Below are positions 1 through 8,555 of a stretch of 38,419 bases of DNA, piece after piece (the stretch's first letter is position 1; every line of letters starts with the position of its first letter). Under the pieces are notes generated by a model. That model saw only the letters and a list, made by a program, of their open reading frames with translations. It made no database searches and had not been told where the DNA came from. This DNA comes from Planctomycetota bacterium (GTDB lineage: Bacteria; Planctomycetota; Phycisphaerae; UBA1845; PWPN01): contig JAKLEZ010000041.1 of the NCBI GenBank assembly GCA_022711465.1, forward strand, positions 1 through 38,419, in the 5' to 3' direction. Position numbers and translations under genes: made by a program.

Positions 1-114
1 GCGGATGAGAAGCTGACCGCGGAAGCCAGGGATCTGCTGATCGATCGGTATGCGAGGGATGGCCTGGAGACGAGGTTCGAGCGGATTGTGGATGATGAAG
101 GTGAGGAGTGGTGA
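1..114 (+). CDS. C-terminal end of an unidentified protein (partial)
   Basis: An open frame runs from the first base of the window to a TGA at 112-114 and gives 37 residues, ending DDEGEEW. The composition is charged, helix-like and rich in Glu, Arg and Asp, as expected of a soluble protein C-terminus. The start lies outside the window, so the family cannot be named. The call rests only on the frame being open from the edge and on its protein-like composition; it could be chance. Confidence 0.4.
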   Translation, partial: ADEKLTAEARDLLIDRYARDGLETRFERIVDDEGEEW

Positions 115-530
115 GGCAGGACAATCGCTTGCCCTCGAATCATCCGTTGCCAGATCGAGTCCCTCGCCAGATCCCTTGATTTGCTCTTCGCCACGCGTGC
201 CACCGTTCAAGAAGAACCCGTGTAGCAGAACCCCTCGGCAGATGGAAGATGTGGTTCATCGGACGGCTACCAATAGCGTTGGAGAGGCATGCTCTTGCCA
301 GCTGATCCGGGCTGACAGCATCACGAATCTGCCTTCGACCTTCTCATGATCGCACTTCGCACTCGCTCTACTGCTGCGAGCCGGTCATGTCCCTAATTCA
401 TTGCGGCTGGTCTTCCCGCACCATGCAGAGACGCTGGGAATCGATTTGGGCAGTCTGCCGTGCTTTGCTCCGTGAGATCCGTGGCGGGCTCTCGTTCGAG
501 TAACCGGCAAGCTGAAGGGAGGAACGAACC
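115..530. other. Gap with no recognisable gene
   Basis: Short open frames occur here on both strands, but none has a convincing ribosome binding site together with protein-like content. The last 20 bases contain the GGGAGG ribosome binding site of the gene starting at 531. I see no terminator-like hairpin followed by a T-run. Confidence 0.4.
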
Positions 531-974
531 ATGAGCCCAGCAAAACCTCCGAGAACAGGCGAACAAGAAAAGGAAGCGCACTTTGACGCGCTCGCGGCAC
601 AGATCCGATGGCTGGAAGACGGGACGGCCCTGGTCAGGCTGCGTGAGCCGCAGTTGTCGCTAGATCGTCTTGAGGTGGCGACCTCCGCGCTGACAGCCGA
701 CAAGAACGCCAGACCGCTGGCCGTCGTCTTCGACTTCAGCGAGGTTCACAGACTGCTCGGCCCGTGGACGCTCCACTTTGCGGTCATGATTCATCTGGCC
801 CGGCGACTGGGCCGTCCGGTTCGGGTTCGCGGCCTGCACGGCCAGCCGCTGGATGCCGCCCTGCTCTACCGCAATAGCCGGCAAATCCGAGATCTGATCG
901 AGCCCTCGATTGTCCGTCGGCCAATCGCAGCGGCGCGACGATCGGATAATTGGCTGCTGCCAAGCGGTTCTTGA
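531..974 (+). CDS. STAS-like domain protein (possible anti-sigma factor antagonist relative)
   Basis: This 147-aa soluble protein starts at an ATG preceded by GGGAGG at about eight bases. The centre reads VVFDFSEV, then a helix-forming stretch and RPVRVRGLHG. That matches the beta-strand, helix, beta-strand layout of STAS domains, where the first strand ends in a D-S-S-G phosphorylation loop. Here the loop is replaced by LLGPW, so the usual phosphorylatable Ser/Thr is missing. If it is a STAS protein, it probably binds a partner without the classical phospho-switch. The gene converges on the membrane protein gene that follows. The fold is inferred from pattern only. Confidence 0.5.
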   Translation: MSPAKPPRTGEQEKEAHFDALAAQIRWLEDGTALVRLREPQLSLDRLEVATSALTADKNARPLAVVFDFSEVHRLLGPWTLHFAVMIHLARRLGRPVRVRGLHGQPLDAALLYRNSRQIRDLIEPSIVRRPIAAARRSDNWLLPSGS

Positions 975-1397
975 AGGCCTCACTGATCAAAGAGCCCGCG
1001 TGTCACGCTGGTGCAGACGCCTTCTGGCTGTTTGACCTCCTGACAGATTCCCTTCCTTTGATGGAATGAATGTCACGGCGCGCTCCTCGTGCAGAGTCCG
1101 TCACACATCCGAGAAGCAAGGCACAACCGCTGATATTTATGGGTAAGAAGCGAGCTTGCCAAGACATGTGCGAAGCGTCTGGTTTCTCAGTGGCCTTGGC
1201 TCCTCGCTTCGTCCAAGCAGATGGGCTTCTGACGCCACTTCACTCGAATGCCCCTCCGCCAAGACACGGAAGCCGCCGCGTCCAGGATGGTAGGAAGATG
1301 AAAACACAGATATCTTCTGTGCGTTAGGTTTCGTTGCGGTTCCCGTTCTTGTTACCCGGAGGTGGACGGCATGGCCACGCTCGCGGAGGCGGATCGC
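975..1397. other. Gap between convergent genes
   Basis: About 420 bases separate the STAS-like gene from the end of the minus-strand membrane protein gene. Frames that cross this interval are short or antisense to the next gene. I find no strong hairpin with a T-run and no RNA gene. Confidence 0.4.
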
Positions 1398-2330
1398 CTA
1401 GGGAATGAGTTTGATTCGGTCTGCGTAGCCGGTCGTGGGCGTCCCGCAACGCTGAGACCTCGCGATGGCGGCTCCGGCCTCCTCCGGCGTAAATGGTCTT
1501 CCGCACTCAGGGCAGCGCGCCTCGGGCAGCCCACGAAGATCATACCGACATTGCGGACAAAGCCCGGGCCGGCACAGCCTGAGAGGCCGGAGCAGCAGCA
1601 GACCGAGGATCGTGCGGGGCCAGGCCGACTTGGTCATTGCACGTGCATCCCCGATACGGGCAACGAGGAGTATAGAGCAGGCGGCGAAGCTCAGGGTGAG
1701 GCCAGTCCACTCCGTGCCTTCCACCTCAAGGTAGAACAGACATATACCGAGGAGACAACTGAGAGCGAGCGCGCCCGCGAACCCGTGGTACAGGTAGATC
1801 GTCTTTCCTTGCCGAAGGACAAGCAGCCCGTATACCGATCCCCAGGCCCCCAGCAGGAGGAACACGAGCATGAGCGGTGTGTCTCCTTCCACCACGGAGG
1901 CCCAACCGCTACTCTGAATCTGTCCGCTGATAAACGGAACAACGAGACACGCCAACCAGCAGGTGCTGATGATCGCGCAGGCTATGCCGGCCCCAGCGCC
2001 GGCAAAATGGGCCAGCTTCGCGGGCATTCGCACCCCGAGGACGACGCTCAGGTCGTATCCTGCCATCATCAGGCCCCAGAAGTGTGGCATGCCGGCCATC
2101 CAGATCATGCCAAGCAGTTCCGGATCCAGGCTCCATGTCGAGGGCAAAGCGAGGATATCGCGGTGATTCCGAAGCCAGAATTGCGCGGGCGTGTATGACC
2201 ACTCCAATCCGGAAATGGGAAGAAAGAAGGTGATGACCAGCGCCAGGCCTGCGACGATCGTCAAGGCCTGCCATCGTTTTGCGCTGGGATAACCCACTTC
2301 CTGTGTGTCTTGCGTCCAGGTCACTGGCAT
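1398..2330 (-). CDS. Multipass membrane protein with C-terminal zinc ribbon
   Basis: The 310-aa product has about six hydrophobic segments, including one near residues 22-40 (ALTIVAGLALVITFFLPI) and several between roughly 115 and 240. A short basic stretch follows, then a zinc ribbon with Cys at 258, 261, 273 and 276 (CPQC...CPEC). The CPxCxYDLRG ribbon on membrane proteins is, to my knowledge, frequent in Planctomycetota, where the function is usually unknown. The N-terminus and ribbon may both face the cytoplasm. The ATG at 2330 has only a weak, distant GGAGA as ribosome binding site, so the start is uncertain. No enzyme motif is visible. Confidence 0.75.
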   Translation of the reverse strand: MPVTWTQDTQEVGYPSAKRWQALTIVAGLALVITFFLPISGLEWSYTPAQFWLRNHRDILALPSTWSLDPELLGMIWMAGMPHFWGLMMAGYDLSVVLGVRMPAKLAHFAGAGAGIACAIISTCWLACLVVPFISGQIQSSGWASVVEGDTPLMLVFLLLGAWGSVYGLLVLRQGKTIYLYHGFAGALALSCLLGICLFYLEVEGTEWTGLTLSFAACSILLVARIGDARAMTKSAWPRTILGLLLLRPLRLCRPGLCPQCRYDLRGLPEARCPECGRPFTPEEAGAAIARSQRCGTPTTGYADRIKLIP

Positions 2331-2859
2331 GGGACCGGAATTGTCTCCGGTTCGGCAACCACGTGCAAGGAATGCTGCCGGCCTCGTACGAGGGCCTCCT
2401 ATTCTCCGGGTTCCTCCTCCCGCGTCCGTTTTACGAGCCGTTCGTCCAAGCCGTCCCCGAAGACCATCTCCTTCTGCGTGGGCTGGAAGATATCCGCTTA
2501 CCCATTATGCCAGCCGACGACGGATCGGTAACGCCGAGCAAACGGAGGGGATGCCAGGACCAAGTCGAGAGCCCATCGGGACATACGCGCTCGCATTTGT
2601 ATCTCCTCGGGAGTCGATGAAGCTATTCGCGTCACCGGGTACGCGCTGGTCAGCTGTTCTCCGAGTCAAGACTTCAGAAGGTCTTCCTCCAAAGACCTGC
2701 GTTGCTCCCTTACGTTTCCATCGGCTCAAACGAAAAGACGGCGACGACCTAACGCACCCATGAGCACCAATGTGTCGCCGGGCGGGTCAAACGGAGCCAC
2801 TTTTCCCTTGGTTTCCGTCGTCCCTTTGGTGCTTTCCGTTGATCTCCCGGCCTGATAGC

Positions 2860-2978
2860 ATAGCCATGCCGCGCAAAACGGAGTCAGGCTCTGCGGGGAC
2901 GCAACCTGGCGAGGGATAGCCTGGCCGACGGTACGTCCAAGGCACTTGCCCCGTAGCCGAAGAGGAGCGGGGCTTTTT
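2860..2978 (+). ncRNA. Candidate structured RNA or riboswitch ending in a terminator
   Basis: A plus-strand segment rich in short pairings leads directly into a terminator. It contains CATGCCGCGCAAAAC (2865-2879) and GGGGACGCAACC (2895-2906), which resemble the GCAAACC and GGGACGCAAAGCC blocks of the c-di-GMP-I (GEMM) riboswitch. The rest of that consensus, notably the GGGUUGCC block, is not clearly present. GGACG (2897-2901) can also pair with CGTCC further on. No plus-strand gene follows within 300 bases. It could be a diverged or orphan riboswitch, a small RNA, or chance. Confidence 0.28.
2948..2978 (+). terminator. Rho-independent terminator
   Basis: GCCCCG at 2948-2953 pairs with CGGGGC at 2968-2973 around a 14-base loop. 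Five T residues follow directly at 2974-2978. This is a textbook intrinsic terminator for plus-strand transcription, yet no plus-strand protein gene lies close upstream, which supports a short RNA ending here. Confidence 0.6.
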
Positions 2979-3021
2979 CGTAACTTGGAACACCGGAGCC
3001 ATGCCTTCTAAATCCCGGGGC

Positions 3022-3038
3022 CTGGGGCAGAGCCCCAG
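3022..3038. repeat. GC-rich hairpin, REP-like
   Basis: CTGGGGC at 3022-3028 and GCCCCAG at 3032-3038 form a perfect 7-bp stem around a 3-base loop. The surrounding text (CCCGGGGCCTGGGGCAG) is the kind of GGGGCTCTGCCCC element often dispersed in G+C-rich genomes. Only one copy was noticed in this window, so the repeat status is inferred. Confidence 0.35.
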
Positions 3039-3078
3039 CGGTGCCCGACCACACCCAGCTTCAAGGACAAACCCTCAA

Positions 3079-3210
3079 TTATCGTGATCCGAAGTCCCTC
3101 AGAAAGCGAGAGCACGCTGACTCATCGGCCATCGCCGAAGCGCTCACCGCCAGGCTCCACGCCAGACCGGCGGCCACCGCGACCACACGATACATGGTCA
3201 CACTCATCAT
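3079..3210 (-). CDS. 43-residue signal-peptide-like ORF, probably a truncated secreted protein
   Basis: On the minus strand, MMSVTMYRVVAVAAGLAWSL is followed by AVSASAMADES, a convincing Sec signal peptide with an AxA-type cleavage site. Only 12-15 mature residues come before the TAA. GAGG lies about nine bases upstream of the first ATG. The ORF sits about 100 bases downstream of the kinase-mutarotase gene on the same strand. It could be the stump of a lost secreted protein or a small secreted peptide. It cannot be the lost signal peptide of the mutarotase in its present position, because it lies on the wrong side of it. Confidence 0.4.
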   Translation of the reverse strand: MMSVTMYRVVAVAAGLAWSLAVSASAMADESACSRFLRDFGSR

Positions 3211-3305
3211 GACTTCGTCCCTCACTGCGAGTGAACACAAAAGAATAGGTGGCCCTCTCGTCCTCGCGAATAAACCGCCCGTGTGACAATCGTGATCCCG
3301 ATACG

Positions 3306-6300
3306 CTATTTCGCCAAGAAGTGATAAACCGTGGTCGACTTGTACTGCCGCCCAGGCTCGAGAATCGTCGACGGGAACTGGCTCTTGTTCGGCGAGTCAG
3401 GATACTGCTGCGTCTCGAGGCAGAAAGCGTAACGATGCTTGTAGACGTTGCCGCCCTTGCCCACGATGCTGCCGTCCAGGAAGTTGCCCGTATAGAACTG
3501 GACGCCCGGCTCGGTCGTCAGCACTTGCATCGCCCGGCCGCTCGTTGGCTCACTCACTTTCACCGCAAGCGAGAACCCGTCGCCTGTTCGGTTCAGCACG
3601 AAATTGTGGTCGTAGCCCCCACCGAACTTGATCTGCTCATCCTGCTGCTGGTTGATCCGGGCCCCGATCCGCGTGGCCTTTGTGAAGTCGAACGGCGTCC
3701 CCTTGACCGGCTTGAGCTCGCCTGTGGGAATCAGCGTCTCATCGACCGGCGTGAACTTGTCGGCGTTGATCATCATCTCGTGATCAAGGACGTCGCCCTT
3801 GCCCTGGCCGGCCAGGTTGAAGTAGCTGTGGTTGGTCAGATTGACCGGCGTTGCCTTGTCTGTGGTCGCTTCGTAGTCGATCTTCAGCTCGTTGTTGTTG
3901 GTCAGAAGATAGGTCACCGTGCACTTGAGGTTGCCGGGGTAGCCCTCTTCGCCGTCCTTGCTAGTATATGAAAGCTTGAGGCCGACCGCCTCGCTGCGCT
4001 CCACCGGCTGGGCTTCCCAGACAACCTTGTCAAAGCCTTTGAGGCCGCCGTGGAGGTGGTTGCCCATGTTGTTGGTGGCCAGCGTGTATTCCTTTCCGTC
4101 CAGGGTGAACTTGCCCTTGGCGATGCGGTTGCCGTAGCGGCCGACCAAGGCGCCGAAGTACGGGTGCCCTTTCAGATAACCCGCCAGCGAGTCGAACCCC
4201 AACACGACATCATCCATCTTCCCGTGCCGATCCGGCATCTTCAGGCTGACGATAATGGCCCCATAGTTGGTGATCGCCGCGTTGGCCCCGCGGGCGTTGT
4301 TCAGTTGAAAGAGGAAGACCGGCTGACCGTCCACCTTGCCCCAGTCTTGTCGTTGAATGCTCATAACTTGCCCGCCTACCCTGGCGGTCGTGCCGCCGTC
4401 GCCTGTGGCTTGTTGCGTCGTTGCCTTGTGAGCCACACTACTGTCGGGGCTCGTTTGCGCGGCGTGGCTTTTTTCCGGCAAGCGGAATGTCTCCCTGTCA
4501 GGGATCACACTCCAGACATCGACCGCACCGCTAAGTTCTTCAATTCCAATAATGCGACTACCATCCGAAGAGAAGAACACCCAACGCACCGGAAACTGTG
4601 TTCTCAGTGTCGCCAGTTCAGATCCTGTAGCGGTATCCCAAAGTCTGATCGTGGTATCCAAGGTCCAGGGTGGGGTTATGCCGGAGGCTGTGACAACACG
4701 ACCGCCGTCGGGACTGAAACCAGCCCAGCCCACTGCGTTGGTGTGGCCTCGCAACGTGGCCAGTTCATTCCCGCTCATCGTATCCCACAGCCTGGCGCTA
4801 CCATCTTCACACGCAGATACAACGTGTCTGCCATCGCGACTCCAGGCCACCTGGTTTGCTGAAGCCAGAGAACCCCGAAGTGCGGTGAGCTCCGCACCGC
4901 TGGCTGAATCCCAGATCTTATAGACATGGTCCTCGCCTTCATCTCTTCCGATGATCCTGGTTCCGTCGGGGCTCAGGATGGGATTCCTACAGGGAAAGGT
5001 GATCACTTCAGCACCGGTTGCAGCATCCCACACCTTGACGATCCCCGCGGATCCGGTTACCACTCTTGTCCCATTCTGGCTGAAAGCAGCCAAATGCACT
5101 ATCTGGCTGTGGCCTCGAAGCGTCAGCAACTCAGTCCCGGTTACAGCATCCCACAGTTTGGCTGTCTGGTCGGCAGAACCGGTCAAGACCCTGGCTCCAT
5201 CCGGGCTAAAGGCCACTAAGCCCACTGGCCCAGTGTGCGCTCGAAGCGTTAGCACCTCGGTGCCAGCTGAGGCATTCCACAGCTTGGCAGTGTTGTCATC
5301 AGACCCCGTGATGATCAGGTCACCACCAGGGCTGAAGGCGGCGTCAACTACCGAATCGCTATGACCCCGGAGCGAGACCAGCTCAGTTCCGGTCGCCAAG
5401 TCCCACAACTTACCTGTATTATCGCCCCCGTAGAAGATGACAACTCGCGTCCCGTCGGGGCTCAAGGCCGCGCTCACGATATGATCACCACCACGCAGCG
5501 TAAGAACGTCCGGCGCTGGATTCGCGTTCCACAACTTGACGGCTCCGTCAAACAGAATGATGATCCGGGTACCATGCAGCCCATAGGCGACTTGCAGGGG
5601 CTCGCAGCCGGTGAAGCCTCGCAGTTGTGCCAGCTCCGATCCTGTTGCTAGATCAACAACGCGGGCCAGCGACCTACTACCCGCAATGAACTGATCTCCC
5701 GTCGGGCTGAAAGCACAAACGCCTGTCAGGCCGATCATTCCTCCAAGCGTCGCGATGTGGTTCCCGGTTGCAGAGTCCCACGATCTTATCACTCCACCGT
5801 AGGACCCAGTGATGATTCTTTTACCATCGGGACTGATCTTTAGGCTGGCACCAACCGTATCGCAACAGTCTATGGAGGCAACGGCAGCTCTTGCGTTCGG
5901 ATCCCACAGCTGCAGAAAACCACAGCTGGTCATACCGACGAGTCTCTTGCCGTCCAACGCGAATTGTAGGTCGAAGCACCCACCGCCATTATCATCGAAT
6001 GTGACTAGCCCGGCCCCTGTGGCCACATCCCAGAGCTTAACCGTCTCATCGTAGGACGCCGTAGCGATCCGTTTGCCGTCGGGACTGAAAACCGCGTTTG
6101 TCACTCCTTTTCTATGGCCGAGAAGTCGGCACACTTCCGCTCCGGTCAGCGAATCCCAGACTACGGCAGTCTCATCCCGAGTGGACCACGTGAGCATCCG
6201 CTGGCTGTCTTTGCTGAAGGCGAATTCAGGCCCGTAAGGACCGGCATGTAGCGACTTTCCGCTAAGCGCCGAGAGTTCAACACCAGTAGCCACGTCCCAG

Positions 6301-8258
6301 AGTCTCACGGTGTCCGGGGGGCCTTCCGGCGTGTCGGAAGAAGTCGGCTCAGGTTTGGTGGCAATTCGTTTACCATCGGGGCTGAAGCTGACCCTTTCTA
6401 TGCGAGGAGGATGCCCTCGGAGGGTGGCCAGTTCAGACCCTGAGGCCGCATCCCACAACCTCACTGTCTTGTCTCTGGATCCTGTGGCGATCCGCGTCCC
6501 ATCCGGGCTAAAGGCGACACACGTAACACTTTCGGTATGCGCGCGAAGGGAGAATACCTCGCTGCCCGTAGCTAGGTCCCAGAGCTTGGCTGTATGGTCC
6601 TCCGATCCGGTAACGATCCGTTTCCCGTCGGGACTGGTTGCGAAGCAGGTGATTTCGGCGGTGTGCCCGTGGAGCGCGGCGATGCTATTGTCGAGGCGGG
6701 CGTTCAGGTACGACCACTCCCAGCCGCGTAAGTGAGCCGGGCACATGTCGAGGTGCAGCCGTGCCCCCGAGACGTCATTGGCACGAAGGTACGCATCGGC
6801 TGCGGTCACGTTTGCGGCGTATGCCTGGCGTTCGGTTCGTGATAGGGCTGAAAGTGCTTTGTTCGCTTCTTTCGTTGCCTTAAGACTGGCAGCCTCCGCT
6901 CGCGCACGCTCGGCAGTCGCCTGTGTGGTAGCCGCTTCCGCCCGGTCCCGCTCTCCGTCGGCGCGATCCCGTTCTTGAGTCGCCTGCTGCCAAAGGGTAG
7001 TCGATACAGCCAATCCCGCAGTAACCAGCACCATGAGTACCGCTCCAATGGCAACTGGAAGTCTGTAACGCCGAAGCTGCTTGCGGAGCACGTACATCCC
7101 GCTGTCCCGCTTCGCCTCAATCGGCTCCCCCTTGAGGTAGTGCCCGAGGTCTCGCGCCAGTTCGCCGGCCGTCTGGTAACGCCGCTCCCGCTCCTTGCTC
7201 AGGCATTTCAGGACGATGGTCTCGACCTCATCGTTGACCTGCCGCCGGATGGTACTCGGCTTGGCCGGCTCGGATTTCATGATCCGGTCGAGCACATCCC
7301 GCATGTTCCCGATGACCTCGTAGGGGAACTTACCGGTCAGCATCTCGTAGAGAATGACGCCCAGCGAGTAGACGTCTGTTCGAGTGTCGATCTTGTCCGG
7401 GGCGCCTTCGGCTTGCTCAGGAGAAGCCCACGGCAGACTCCCCACAAACTGGCCGGTGACTGTCATCACCTGTGGACGGCTGCCGTTCGTGACCTCGGCG
7501 GTGGCCATCTTCGCCAGGCCAAAGTCCAGCACGTGCGGCTCGCCCTGGTTGTCGATCCGAATATTGCCCGGCTTGAGGTCCCGGTGAATCACGCCCTTCA
7601 GGTGCGCGGCGTTTACTGCCTCGCAGATCTTCGCGAAGAGCTTCAGCGTCTCCTCGATGCTCCGCTGCCCACTGGCCATCCAGACCTCCAGCGGCTGGCC
7701 GGAGATGTAGTCCATCACGAAGTAGTGATGGCCGGAGGCGATGCCGCTGTCGTGGATGGTGACGATGTTCGGGTGGTTCAGTGCCCCGAGGATCTGCACC
7801 TCCCGCTCGAACCGGGCCTTGTCCCTTGACCCGGCGAAAGGCCCTTCCTTCATCACTTTTATGGCAACTTTGCGCTTCGTAGCCTTTTGAATGGCCTGGT
7901 AAACCACCCCCTGTCCGCCCCGGTGGACCTCGTGGATGATCTCGTAGCCGGTGAAGGAATCATGCGGTAGTGAAGCGAACGATGATCCGGTGCCTCGGAT
8001 ATCCAGTGTTTGGTCTGTCGTATCACTACCGTCAGCTCGGCCGGCACCCGGCATGCCTCCCATCTCCCGTAGCATCGCCAGGTGCTCCCGCAGCTGATCG
8101 GCGAACTCGGGATAGCGGGCGAACAGCTCGTCTTCCGACACGGGTTCACCCCGCGCCCGAGCGTCCAGAAAGTCGTTCAGAATCCGACCGATCTGCTCTT
8201 CGCGCGGGTCGGGGGTTGATTCTGCAGGTTCCACGGGTCTACCTCCATCGCCAAACAT
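3306..8258 (-). CDS. Transmembrane Ser/Thr kinase-WD40 receptor fused to aldose 1-epimerase
   Basis: The product is 1,650 aa from the ATG at 8258, chosen for AAGGAG just upstream and because it aligns with the paralogue's start; a frame reaching 8312 has no support. Order: an N-terminal segment found in planctomycete kinases; a Hanks-type kinase (about 105-375) with Gly loop 114-117, K134 of VAIK, HRD at 225-227 and DFG at 245-247; a membrane helix near 397-420; a coiled-coil-like Glu/Ala/Arg stretch; many WD40 blades (about 515-1255); a Ser/Thr/Gln-rich linker; then a complete galactose mutarotase (about 1299-1650). The mutarotase keeps NHLHGG, NLTNHS (His1477), YDHN and the TTEP glutamate (Glu1583). 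With one membrane helix, the kinase would be cytoplasmic and the propeller and epimerase extracytoplasmic. Kinase signalling and sugar sensing are inferred; the domains are clear. Confidence 0.92.
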   Translation of the reverse strand: MFGDGGRPVEPAESTPDPREEQIGRILNDFLDARARGEPVSEDELFARYPEFADQLREHLAMLREMGGMPGAGRADGSDTTDQTLDIRGTGSSFASLPHDSFTGYEIIHEVHRGGQGVVYQAIQKATKRKVAIKVMKEGPFAGSRDKARFEREVQILGALNHPNIVTIHDSGIASGHHYFVMDYISGQPLEVWMASGQRSIEETLKLFAKICEAVNAAHLKGVIHRDLKPGNIRIDNQGEPHVLDFGLAKMATAEVTNGSRPQVMTVTGQFVGSLPWASPEQAEGAPDKIDTRTDVYSLGVILYEMLTGKFPYEVIGNMRDVLDRIMKSEPAKPSTIRRQVNDEVETIVLKCLSKERERRYQTAGELARDLGHYLKGEPIEAKRDSGMYVLRKQLRRYRLPVAIGAVLMVLVTAGLAVSTTLWQQATQERDRADGERDRAEAATTQATAERARAEAASLKATKEANKALSALSRTERQAYAANVTAADAYLRANDVSGARLHLDMCPAHLRGWEWSYLNARLDNSIAALHGHTAEITCFATSPDGKRIVTGSEDHTAKLWDLATGSEVFSLRAHTESVTCVAFSPDGTRIATGSRDKTVRLWDAASGSELATLRGHPPRIERVSFSPDGKRIATKPEPTSSDTPEGPPDTVRLWDVATGVELSALSGKSLHAGPYGPEFAFSKDSQRMLTWSTRDETAVVWDSLTGAEVCRLLGHRKGVTNAVFSPDGKRIATASYDETVKLWDVATGAGLVTFDDNGGGCFDLQFALDGKRLVGMTSCGFLQLWDPNARAAVASIDCCDTVGASLKISPDGKRIITGSYGGVIRSWDSATGNHIATLGGMIGLTGVCAFSPTGDQFIAGSRSLARVVDLATGSELAQLRGFTGCEPLQVAYGLHGTRIIILFDGAVKLWNANPAPDVLTLRGGDHIVSAALSPDGTRVVIFYGGDNTGKLWDLATGTELVSLRGHSDSVVDAAFSPGGDLIITGSDDNTAKLWNASAGTEVLTLRAHTGPVGLVAFSPDGARVLTGSADQTAKLWDAVTGTELLTLRGHSQIVHLAAFSQNGTRVVTGSAGIVKVWDAATGAEVITFPCRNPILSPDGTRIIGRDEGEDHVYKIWDSASGAELTALRGSLASANQVAWSRDGRHVVSACEDGSARLWDTMSGNELATLRGHTNAVGWAGFSPDGGRVVTASGITPPWTLDTTIRLWDTATGSELATLRTQFPVRWVFFSSDGSRIIGIEELSGAVDVWSVIPDRETFRLPEKSHAAQTSPDSSVAHKATTQQATGDGGTTARVGGQVMSIQRQDWGKVDGQPVFLFQLNNARGANAAITNYGAIIVSLKMPDRHGKMDDVVLGFDSLAGYLKGHPYFGALVGRYGNRIAKGKFTLDGKEYTLATNNMGNHLHGGLKGFDKVVWEAQPVERSEAVGLKLSYTSKDGEEGYPGNLKCTVTYLLTNNNELKIDYEATTDKATPVNLTNHSYFNLAGQGKGDVLDHEMMINADKFTPVDETLIPTGELKPVKGTPFDFTKATRIGARINQQQDEQIKFGGGYDHNFVLNRTGDGFSLAVKVSEPTSGRAMQVLTTEPGVQFYTGNFLDGSIVGKGGNVYKHRYAFCLETQQYPDSPNKSQFPSTILEPGRQYKSTTVYHFLAK
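7276..8015 (-). repeat. 740-bp tract shared with the second kinase gene (copy 1)
   Basis: This block, coding for about residues 82-328 of the kinase, reads the same as 15813-16552 at a fixed offset of 8,537 bases. Directly outside it the two genes differ at many synonymous and non-synonymous sites. The abrupt edges suggest recent gene conversion, although strong selection could not by itself preserve synonymous sites. Confidence 0.85.
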
Positions 8259-8555
8259 ATGCTCCTTGAGAGATGACGGTACCAGTCTACCCGCCATATA
8301 CGGCATCGACAATGCGATCGTAAGTAGCTGTTCGGAAATCAGTTACAGGAGATCCGCGACGAGGAATTTCGACCTGTTCGTCTTCGTTCTCCAGATGATC
8401 CGGCTCTCAAGAAGAAACCTGCTTATTCCTCGTTAGGTAGCACCTAGCCTGCCGTTCTGATCATCGGCCAGGGATGACCACAAGCTCGTTCGAGCGACAG
8501 ACAGAAGAGTTGGCTTAAGAGTCTCACCGAAGAATCGGACCAGAGGAGGTATGTC

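Larger units (their letters stand above)
2331..3078. other. Long intergenic region carrying RNA-like elements
   Basis: No frame in this 750-base stretch looks like a protein. It does contain a possible structured RNA ending in a terminator hairpin (about 2860-2978) and a compact GC-rich hairpin (3022-3038), listed separately. The first 500 bases show nothing I can name. Confidence 0.5.

Noticed and set aside
1362..2198. 278-codon plus-strand frame
   Set aside because: It lies opposite the zinc-ribbon membrane protein, whose hydrophobic segments and CPxC motifs are clearly the real product.
3041..3286. 81-codon plus-strand frame downstream of the terminator
   Set aside because: It has no ribosome binding site, no recognisable content, and overlaps the more convincing minus-strand signal-peptide ORF.
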